Assembly: GCA_030146905.1 (NCBI GenBank)
Contig: JASLAV010001086.1
Location: 1 to 11,914, forward strand
Source: Lentzea sp.
Lineage (GTDB): Bacteria > Actinomycetota > Actinomycetes > Mycobacteriales > Pseudonocardiaceae
Reading direction: 5' to 3'
Length of the DNA stretch: 11,914 nucleotides
The notes under the pieces are model-generated. The model made no database searches. It worked only from the letters and a program-made list of their open reading frames with translations, and was not told the origin of the DNA. Numbering within the stretch: position 1 is the stretch's first letter; each line of letters opens with the position of its first letter. The translations under genes were made by a program, and so were the position numbers. Below are positions 6,313 through 11,914 of the stretch, piece by piece.

Positions 6313-8442
6313 GTGACCATCTTCCGTGCCGGCCGGACCGGAGCGTGGTGGATGTACCTGGTGGTGGGTCACCTGCTGCTGGGCGTCTACTACCTGATTC
6401 CGGTCAGCCCTGCGGGAACAACGGGGCAAACGGTACGAGTGGTGCTCTACTGCACGATCAGCGCCTCCGCCGCGGTCGCGACTTTCGCCGGTGTCAAGCA
6501 CAACCGCCCCCAATGGCGGCGGCCATGGGTGTTCCTCGCACTCAGCCAGGTTGTTTACGCGATCGCCGACCTGACGTTCTACGCATCGCACTACATCTTC
6601 GAGTACACGGTTTACCCGTCCTATGCGGACATCTTCTACCTGGGGCATTACCCGTTGATGGTGGCGGGCGTGATCCTGCTGATCCGCCGCCGCACACCGG
6701 GTCTCGACCTGCCGAGCCTGCTCGACGCCGCGGTGCTTGCGGTCGTCGCCGGCATGGCGTCCTGGCTCTACGTCATCGGCCCGCAGGCGCGGCTCACCTC
6801 ACCGGTGCTGGTGAAGATCGCGTCGCTGGGCTACCCGATGATGGACCTCGCCCTCTTCGTCGTGGCGCTGCGGCTGATCTTCGGCGCCGGTCCGCGCCCC
6901 CGCGCGTTCATCCTGCTGACCTGCAACCTGCTGGGCATCCTCACCGCGGACACCATCTACGTGCTGCAACGCCTCGACGGCACCTACCAGGCGGGCAACT
7001 TCCTCGACGCCATCTGGCTGTCGGCCAACCTGTGCATCGGCGCTGCCGCGCTGCACCCGACGATGGCGCGGCTCGTGGACCGCGCGCACGTCAAGGACGT
7101 CGGCTTGAGCCGCGGCCGGATCATCGCGCTGTCCTCGGCGGCGCTCGCCGCGCCGATCCTGATGCTGGTGCACGACGTCGGCCAGTACTCGCAGGACGTC
7201 CTGGTGCTCGCGGCGGGCAGCGCCCTGCTGTCGTTGCTGATCATCGCGAGGCTGGCGGGGCTGGTGGCCGACCAGCGCAAGCTCGCGATCACCGACAGCC
7301 TCACCGGCCTGCACACGCGGCGGTTCTTCGAGGCCCAGCTGCCGCTGGAGATCTCCCGCGCGCGGCGCAACGACGGGTCCGTCGCGGTGTTCATCATCGA
7401 CGTCGACCGCTTCAAGTCGATCAACGACAACTACGGCCACCCCGCTGGCGACGACGTGCTGATGGAGGTCGCGGCACGGCTGCGCGCGGCGTCCAGGGCC
7501 GGTGAGGTGCTCGCGCGCTACGGCGGCGAGGAGTTCGCGCTGCTCGTCCCGGAGGCCGGTCCCGGCAGGCTGTCCGTCATCGCGAACCGGTTGCGCGAGC
7601 GCGTGGCGGAGAAGCCCATCCCGGTCAACTCGGGCAACGACGACATCCCGTTGTCCGTCACGGTGTCCGTCGGTTCGGCGAGCTTCCCGACGCACGGGGA
7701 CGGTCCCGACGACATCGTGGTGATCGCGGACCGCGCGCTGTACGCGGCGAAGGCGGCCGGTCGCAACAGGATCGCGGTCGGGCCGGAACCGTTGCCCGCG
7801 GTCGACCCCGACACCGACGGCGCGATGGCGGAGTTCCTCTGCCAGGTCGCCGACCGGGTGGACGGGTGGCTGCACCGCTACGACCACAGCCGTTCGGTGT
7901 CGCGCTGGGCCGGTGTGGCGGCGGGGGAGTTCGGGCTGGACGCTCCGACGATCAGGGTCGCGCAGCTCGCGGGACGCCTGCACGACATCGGCAAGATCAT
8001 CATTCCCGAGGTCGTGCTGACCAAGCCCGGCGCACTGTCCGAAGAGGAGTGGCGGCTGCTGCGCCAGCACCCGGACTTCGGCTACCGGCTCGCGCGGATG
8101 GTGCCGGGGTTCGCGGGCGTGGCGCACGTGATCCGGCAGCAGCACGAGCGCTACGACGGCACCGGCTACCCGGACGGGTTGCGCGGCGCGGACATCCGTG
8201 CGGAAGCGCGGATCCTGTCCGTCTGCGTGGCGTGGGCGGCGATGCGGTCGAACCGTCCACACCAGACCGCCCTCGACGAGAGCCGGGCACGACGGGAACT
8301 GTGGGCGGGGCGGGGCGAACAGTTCGATCCGGACGTCGTGGACATGTTCCTCGATCTCCACACACAAGGCAGCATCGGAATGCTGCGTCCATCCGGACTG
8401 TCCGTTCAGGAGGCTGGGTTCCCCGCCGAGTTCAGGCCCTGA
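6313..8442 (+). CDS. Membrane GGDEF diguanylate cyclase with degenerate HD-GYP domain
   Basis: The start is the GTG at 6313, 6 bases after a GAGGGG ribosome binding site; the product has 709 residues. Residues 12-318 hold about eight to ten hydrophobic helices, probably a membrane sensor. Residues 328-490 form a GGDEF domain: [23 protein letters not shown] (360-376) and ARYGGEEF with GGEEF at 404-408, so c-di-GMP synthesis from GTP is expected. The inhibitory RxxD site reads R395-A-G-E398, probably weakening product feedback. Residues 510-682 resemble HD-GYP phosphodiesterases: LHDIGK (His557, Asp558), QHPDFGY (His586), [13 protein letters not shown] with GYP at 618-620, and QFDPDVV. The first His of the usual HHE is Gln610, and both Asp of the DxxDA motif are replaced (Val639, Ala642). 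The HD-GYP part may therefore have lost hydrolysis and serve for binding or regulation. Confidence 0.92.
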   Translation: MTIFRAGRTGAWWMYLVVGHLLLGVYYLIPVSPAGTTGQTVRVVLYCTISASAAVATFAGVKHNRPQWRRPWVFLALSQVVYAIADLTFYASHYIFEYTVYPSYADIFYLGHYPLMVAGVILLIRRRTPGLDLPSLLDAAVLAVVAGMASWLYVIGPQARLTSPVLVKIASLGYPMMDLALFVVALRLIFGAGPRPRAFILLTCNLLGILTADTIYVLQRLDGTYQAGNFLDAIWLSANLCIGAAALHPTMARLVDRAHVKDVGLSRGRIIALSSAALAAPILMLVHDVGQYSQDVLVLAAGSALLSLLIIARLAGLVADQRKLAITDSLTGLHTRRFFEAQLPLEISRARRNDGSVAVFIIDVDRFKSINDNYGHPAGDDVLMEVAARLRAASRAGEVLARYGGEEFALLVPEAGPGRLSVIANRLRERVAEKPIPVNSGNDDIPLSVTVSVGSASFPTHGDGPDDIVVIADRALYAAKAAGRNRIAVGPEPLPAVDPDTDGAMAEFLCQVADRVDGWLHRYDHSRSVSRWAGVAAGEFGLDAPTIRVAQLAGRLHDIGKIIIPEVVLTKPGALSEEEWRLLRQHPDFGYRLARMVPGFAGVAHVIRQQHERYDGTGYPDGLRGADIRAEARILSVCVAWAAMRSNRPHQTALDESRARRELWAGRGEQFDPDVVDMFLDLHTQGSIGMLRPSGLSVQEAGFPAEFRP

Positions 8443-8469
8443 CCACCTCGCGGTGGCATGCTCTGCGCC

Positions 8470-9059
8470 ATGAGCACGGAGTACGCCGTCCCCGCATCGG
8501 CGCCGAGCCCTCAGCGGCCGTCGCCACCCGGCGGGCCGCTGAGGAGGTGGCTGCTCGCCGACCGCGTGGCGCCGTCGGACCCGGAGAGCCACGAGCCGCA
8601 CGCGTGGAGGAAGGTCATGACGCTGACGGGTCGTTCATCACGACGGTGCTGGTGCCGCAGGACGAGTTCGCGCCAGGTGGTCCCGGGAACGGCCGCGCGC
8701 TCGCCTACCTCGCGCACGAGCTGCTCGGCGAGGCGTTCGGCACGGTCTACGACATCGTGCTGACCCTGGTGCTGCTCGACGCGCTGGTGGAGAAGCCGGA
8801 CGGCATCACGATCTCGTCGGCTTCATCACCGGCATCGTGGTGATCTCGCTGGTGTCGCGGATCTCCCGCACGACGGAGCTGCGCGTCGACAGGATCGAGT
8901 TCGACGAGGACGCGCGGAGGTTCATCGGAGGGCAACCCGCTCGGCCACCTGTTCCGCTACCTGGTCCTGGGCAGGGGAGATACGCCTCCGGTCGTACGCG
9001 AGATCATCCGCTCGGCCGAGGAGGATCCGTCCCGACGGCCACGCGTGCACGTCGGATAG
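8470..9059 (+). pseudogene. Collapsed remnant of an APC-family (amino-acid type) permease
   Basis: Pieces of one permease lie in correct order but in changing frames. From ATG 8470 the N-terminus runs to [11 protein letters not shown] (8631), matching the WWKVMxLTG start of this family. At 8625 the frame changes to [19 protein letters not shown], then [20 protein letters not shown] and YDIVL. Near 8762 this jumps to [18 protein letters not shown], a region that lies near the last membrane helices in homologues. A frameshift near 8818 leads to [20 protein letters not shown] and [16 protein letters not shown]. Near 8927 it jumps again to [31 protein letters not shown] and VHVG, ending at TAG 9057-9059. 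Full members, as I recall them, are about 600-700 residues, so roughly two thirds is gone, including the transport helices. No functional product is expected. Misassembly is an alternative. Confidence 0.85.
8509..8544. repeat. 11-base perfect inverted repeat in the permease remnant
   Basis: CCTCAGCGGCC at 8509-8519 and GGCCGCTGAGG at 8534-8544 are perfectly complementary, with a 14-base loop. It lies about 70 bases after the GGDEF stop, inside the N-terminal remnant of the permease. It could end transcription from the GGDEF gene, but there is no T tract and it may simply be coding sequence. Confidence 0.45.
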
Positions 9060-9067
9060 CTGCGAGA

Positions 9068-9101
9068 CTTTCCCCCTGTACGTCCGACTTCAGGGGGAAG
9101 G
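9068..9101 (+). promoter_or_regulatory. Hairpin enclosing the esterase ribosome binding site
   Basis: CTTTCCCCCTG at 9068-9078 pairs with CAGGGGGAAGG at 9091-9101, an 11-pair stem with one G-U pair and a 12-base loop. The 3' arm is the ribosome binding site of the gene at 9111. The fold would hide it, so the element may control translation, or it may be a terminator-like structure left between the permease remnant and the esterase gene. Confidence 0.55.
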
Positions 9102-9110
9102 ACGCTGTAC

Positions 9111-10661
9111 ATGTTCCGCAAACTGCTGATCTTCTTGGTCGCGCTCGCGACCGTCGCGGCGGGGGCCGCACCCGCTCTCGCCGGCTCCGGGTCCCGTCCG
9201 GTGCGGTCGTGCGCCGACCTGGTGCGGTCGTTCGACGTTCCGGACGCCAGGACCCGTGTCACGTCGGCCGCGGTCGTCTCCGGTGCCGCGGAGTTCTGCG
9301 ACGTGCGCGGCACGATCGAACCGAACATCGGCTTCCAGCTGAAGCTGCCGACTCGCGGGTACCAGGGCCGCTACCTCCAGTACGGCTGTGGCGGCTTCTG
9401 CGGCATCATCGACGACCCGGACTTCCCGAAGGGGTGCGGGCCCGCGTTCGGTGACGCCGCGGTGGCGGCGACCGACGACGGCCACCAGGTCACGCCGCCG
9501 GGGAACGGCTTCGACACCACCTGGGCCATCGACGACCAGAAGGCCCGCGACGACTACTTCTTCCGCGCGCCGCACGCGTTGTCGAAGGTGTCCAAGCACA
9601 TCATCTCGGTGTTCTACGGCAGGGCGCCGTCCCACTCCTACTTCAGCGGCTGCTCCAACGGCGGCCGTGAGGGGCTGTTGCTGGCCCAGCGGTACCCGCA
9701 CGACTTCGACGGCATCGTCGCGGCCGCGCCGGCGCCCTACTACAGCGCGCTGATCGGCTACCAGGCGTGGCTGGCGCGCAACACCATCCCGAACGAGAAG
9801 ATCGTCCTGCTCCACGGCGCCGTGATGAGCGCTTGCGACGGCCTCGACGGGCTGGTGGACGGGCAGATCGAGGACCCCAGGCTGTGCGAGTTCGATCCGG
9901 GTTCGCTGGCACCGCGGCTGACCGACGACGAGGTCGCCCGCGTTCGCCGGCTCTACGCCGGGCCGACGGATGGCGGTGCCCGGCTCTACCCCGGCGGTCA
10001 GGCCTACGGGTCCGAGCTCGGCTGGACGTTCTGGCTGAACCCGACACCGGAGCTCGGTCAGGCGATCTCGGCGGGCCTGGCCGACAACGCGCTGAAGCAC
10101 CTCGTCTACCCGATCGGCAAGCCGCACTCGTCGTTGGAGTCGTTCGAGTTCACCGTGCGCGAGTTGCGGCGCGTGGCTGTGGAGGCGGGGAAGGCCAACG
10201 CGCTGTCGCTGGACCTGCGCGAGTTCCGGCGGTCCGGCGGAAAGCTGGTCATCTGGCACGGCGCCGGTGACCAGGGCATCCCGTTCGAGGGCACCCTGGA
10301 CTACTGGCAGCGGCTGACCGGTGGGAAGACGCCGGACTGGGCCCGGCTGTTCATCGTGCCGTCGATGTGGCACTGCGACGGAGGCGACACCCTGACCGGC
10401 TTCGACCCGTTCCGGTCGCTCGTGTCGTGGGTCGAGGGCGGTCAGGCGCCGTTCCGCGTCCTGGCCGTGGGACGGGACCAGGACGGCAACGTCGTGCGCA
10501 CCCGGCCGGTGTTCCCGTACCCGCTGCGCGCCCGGTACGACGGGTCCGGATCGGTGGACGACGCCTCGAACTTCGGCCCGGCGCCGGGCTTCGGGTTCTC
10601 CGACCGGATCCGGTGGGCAGGTGAGTACCAGCACCACCTGCCCGGACCTGTCGCTCCCTAG
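9111..10661 (+). CDS. Secreted tannase/feruloyl esterase family protein
   Basis: ATG 9111 follows a GGGGGAAGGA ribosome binding site. The 516-residue product starts with MFRKLLIFLVALATVAAGAA and a PALA site near residue 24, so it is exported. It fits the tannase/feruloyl esterase alpha/beta-hydrolase family in length and motifs: GRYLQYGCGGFCG, DDGHQ, YYFSGC-type nucleophile region HSYFSGCSNGGREG (Cys181-Ser182), CDGLDGLVDGQIEDP (the lid calcium-binding segment of the family), HGAGDQGIPF (Asp387) and MWHCDGG (His421-Cys422). The CS-D-HC arrangement, in which a disulfide links the neighbours of Ser and His, is the family hallmark. Members hydrolyse aromatic esters such as feruloyl or galloyl groups of plant material; the exact substrate cannot be read from sequence. 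The gene follows the permease remnant by 51 bases and converges on the iminopeptidase gene. Confidence 0.92.
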   Translation: MFRKLLIFLVALATVAAGAAPALAGSGSRPVRSCADLVRSFDVPDARTRVTSAAVVSGAAEFCDVRGTIEPNIGFQLKLPTRGYQGRYLQYGCGGFCGIIDDPDFPKGCGPAFGDAAVAATDDGHQVTPPGNGFDTTWAIDDQKARDDYFFRAPHALSKVSKHIISVFYGRAPSHSYFSGCSNGGREGLLLAQRYPHDFDGIVAAAPAPYYSALIGYQAWLARNTIPNEKIVLLHGAVMSACDGLDGLVDGQIEDPRLCEFDPGSLAPRLTDDEVARVRRLYAGPTDGGARLYPGGQAYGSELGWTFWLNPTPELGQAISAGLADNALKHLVYPIGKPHSSLESFEFTVRELRRVAVEAGKANALSLDLREFRRSGGKLVIWHGAGDQGIPFEGTLDYWQRLTGGKTPDWARLFIVPSMWHCDGGDTLTGFDPFRSLVSWVEGGQAPFRVLAVGRDQDGNVVRTRPVFPYPLRARYDGSGSVDDASNFGPAPGFGFSDRIRWAGEYQHHLPGPVAP

Positions 10662-10664
10662 CCA

Positions 10665-10683
10665 GCCGGACTGATTTCCCGGC
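10665..10683. terminator. Weak convergent hairpin between esterase and iminopeptidase genes
   Basis: GCCGG at 10665-10669 and CCGGC at 10679-10683 form a 5-base stem with a 9-base loop, filling the 22-base gap between the two convergent stops. It is short and lacks a T tract, so bidirectional termination is only a suggestion. Confidence 0.3.
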
Positions 10684-11631
10684 CTAGCGGAACTTCTCCA
10701 CCGCGGCGGCGATGGCCTTGTCCATGCTGTTGCCGTCCTTGGCCTGGTGGCCCGCGTCGTTCAGGATGACCAGCTCGGCGTCGGGCCACCGCTTGGCCAC
10801 CTCCCAGGCGGTGTGCAGCGGGCCGCCGAAGTCGTTGCGGCCGTGGATGAGGATCCCGGGGATGCCCTTGAGCCTGTCGAGGTTGTCCATGACGTAGTCC
10901 GGTTCCAGGAACGCCTCGTTGGCCCAGTAGTGGGTCACGATCCTGGCCATCAGGTAACGGGTCGTCGGGTCCTCGTACCTCGTGCCGGTGAAGTCGTTGT
11001 CGCCGCCGGTCATGGTGGCCAGGTCCCACTTGTTCCAGTCCCACGCCGCTTTCTCGCGCGTCTTCTGGTCCGGGGAGTTCAGGAGCTTGTTGTAGGCCAG
11101 GGCCAGGTTGCCGTCCCGGTCCTCTTCCGGGACACCGTTCTGGAAGGCCTCGAAGTAGTCCGGGTAGAACATGCCCAGGCCCCTGGTGATCCAGGCGTGC
11201 TCCTCCGGGCGGGAGGTGGTCACCGCCGGGATGATGATCTCGCTGACCCTGTCCGGGTGCTGGATGGCGTAGGCCAGGACCAGGGTGGAGCCCCAGGAAC
11301 CGCCTGCCAGCAGCCATTTGTCTATGTTGAGGTGTTCCCTCAGTTTTTCCGCGTCATCTATCAGGTGTTGAGTGGTGTTGTGCTCCATGCTTGTTTTCGG
11401 GTCGCTTGCTGGTGGCAGGCTCTTGCCTGCTCCCCGTTGGTCCCAGAGGACCAGGTTCCAGTGGGATGGGTCGAAGTCCTTGCGCCATTTCGGGTTTGAG
11501 GCTGCGCCTGGGCCGCCGTGGAAGATCACCGCTGGTTTTCCTGCCGGGTTGCCGCTTGCTTCCCAGTGGATCTGCTGGTTGTCGCCTACTTCGAGCATGC
11601 CTTGGGCGTAGGGCTCCACCTGTGGGTACAT
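10684..11631 (-). CDS. pip: Prolyl iminopeptidase (alpha/beta hydrolase, family S33)
   Basis: ATG at 11631 gives 315 residues (MYPQVEPYAQGMLEVGD), the usual size of the family. The longer open frame to 11895 adds 88 residues of Pro/Thr/Asn-rich sequence unlike any prolyl iminopeptidase. Motifs in order: HGGPG oxyanion loop (38-42), WDQRGAGKS (63-71), nucleophile elbow GGSWGS with Ser112, HGRNDFGGP with Asp267, and AGHQ with His295. The enzyme removes N-terminal proline from peptides; with no signal peptide it should be cytoplasmic, in peptide salvage. There is no clear ribosome binding site before the ATG. TACCCT, a possible -10 box, ends 7 bases upstream, which would suit a leaderless transcript. 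Codon use is odd: about 34 of the first 112 codons end in A or T, against about 5 of the remaining 203 by hand count. Confidence 0.92.
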   Translation of the reverse strand: MYPQVEPYAQGMLEVGDNQQIHWEASGNPAGKPAVIFHGGPGAASNPKWRKDFDPSHWNLVLWDQRGAGKSLPPASDPKTSMEHNTTQHLIDDAEKLREHLNIDKWLLAGGSWGSTLVLAYAIQHPDRVSEIIIPAVTTSRPEEHAWITRGLGMFYPDYFEAFQNGVPEEDRDGNLALAYNKLLNSPDQKTREKAAWDWNKWDLATMTGGDNDFTGTRYEDPTTRYLMARIVTHYWANEAFLEPDYVMDNLDRLKGIPGILIHGRNDFGGPLHTAWEVAKRWPDAELVILNDAGHQAKDGNSMDKAIAAAVEKFR

Positions 11632-11914
11632 GGTGGTCAGGGTATTTGGGCTGGTCTGGTTCGGGCTTGGGGTTTTTTGGGTGGTTGGGTTGCGGTGCGC
11701 GGCCGGGCGGGTGGCTGGTTTGTGGGCGGCGAGCGTGCGTTGGGTGCTTCCCCCAGGGGCTCTGCCCCCGGACCCCCGGCAATCTGATCGGGGGGACCGC
11801 GCCGTCGGCGGGTTGATGGCACGCCTGTTGCTTTGGGCGGCTGCGCGTTTCGTAGTTTGGTTGCGTTGCGGTGGGGTCCCCGTCACGAGCCGCACCAGGA
11901 GCGGGCCACACCCG
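11632..11914. other. Region upstream of the iminopeptidase gene
   Basis: I see no supportable gene between the iminopeptidase start and the window end. The stretch 11640-11740 is rich in G and T on the plus strand, with runs such as GGGGTTTTTTGG, continuing the unusual composition of the 5' part of the iminopeptidase gene. A palindromic GC-rich element sits at 11750-11805. Open frames across it are low in complexity and lack family motifs. Confidence 0.5.
11750..11805. repeat. GC-rich palindromic intergenic element
   Basis: GGGGC at 11756-11760 and GCCCC at 11764-11768 form a tight stem with a 3-base loop. The following CCCCCG and CGGGGG runs can pair across the segment up to about 11795. 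It resembles the dispersed G/C-run palindromes common between actinobacterial genes. Only one copy is present here, so repeat status is inferred. Confidence 0.4.

Noticed and set aside
6799..8601. A 600-residue minus-strand open frame opposite the GGDEF gene
   Set aside because: It is Arg/His/Asp/Val-rich shadow sequence, while the plus strand encodes clear GGDEF and HD-GYP motifs.
8458..8763. A separate 101-residue gene after the GGDEF gene
   Set aside because: Its first half is the N-terminus of the permease remnant, and after the junction near 8631 it is out of frame with the conserved residues.
8837..9454. A 205-residue plus-strand gene overlapping the esterase
   Set aside because: Only its first 30 or so residues are meaningful (permease remnant); the rest is out of frame with the permease tail and the esterase.
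9090..10637. A 515-residue minus-strand open frame opposite the esterase gene
   Set aside because: Its composition is typical of an antisense shadow and it has no motif; the plus frame has the complete catalytic set.
11632..11895. An 88-residue N-terminal extension of the iminopeptidase
   Set aside because: It is low-complexity Pro/Thr/Asn/Arg sequence across a palindromic element, and the family begins at MYPQVEPY-like sequence.
11840..11914. A possible tRNA or start of another gene at the window end
   Set aside because: There is no T-loop or acceptor pairing, and no coding sequence with family motifs in either strand.

Overview
The window is high-GC DNA with strong G/C bias at codon third positions, GTG starts and purine-rich ribosome binding sites. 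The gene families are typically actinobacterial: a large BTAD/NB-ARC/TPR regulator, I36-type secreted domains and a tannase-type esterase. An actinobacterium, probably of the Pseudonocardiales (Lentzea/Saccharothrix-like), is the best guess, but this rests on general resemblance and not on a marker gene. No RNA gene, CRISPR array or insertion sequence was found.

Layout. On the minus strand, 1-542 is the 5' part of a secreted cyclophilin cut by the window edge. Just upstream of it lies a DUF2306 membrane protein gene (569-1232) with a one-base frameshift. A 302-base divergent intergenic region with clustered operator-like repeats follows. Two secreted-protein genes come next on the plus strand: a 141-residue six-cysteine protein (1535-1960) and a 402-residue protein with two near-identical crystallin/I36-like modules fused to an M15/LAS-type zinc peptidase domain (2031-3239). 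A large AfsR/SARP-type regulator lies convergently (3256-5928, minus). A 384-base divergent region separates it from a membrane GGDEF plus degenerate HD-GYP protein (6313-8442, plus).

The stretch 8470-9059 is not an ordinary gene. It is the collapsed remnant of an APC-family permease, with start and stop retained but most of the middle missing and the frame changing several times. An exported tannase/feruloyl-esterase-like protein (9111-10661, plus) follows; its ribosome binding site is buried in a strong hairpin. The window closes with a convergent prolyl iminopeptidase (10684-11631, minus) whose first third has a codon usage clearly unlike the rest, and a repeat-bearing upstream region.

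How the genes relate. There is no single obvious pathway. The common thread is export (cyclophilin, Cys-rich protein, I36-peptidase, esterase) together with regulation (SARP, c-di-GMP enzyme). The likeliest transcription units are DUF2306-cyclophilin and, with an intervening hairpin, the two secreted-protein genes. The observations most worth a second look are the I36-I36-peptidase fusion, the degenerate HD-GYP domain, the permease remnant, the hairpin over the esterase ribosome binding site and the codon-usage break in the iminopeptidase gene. I did not find a clear new multi-gene system.
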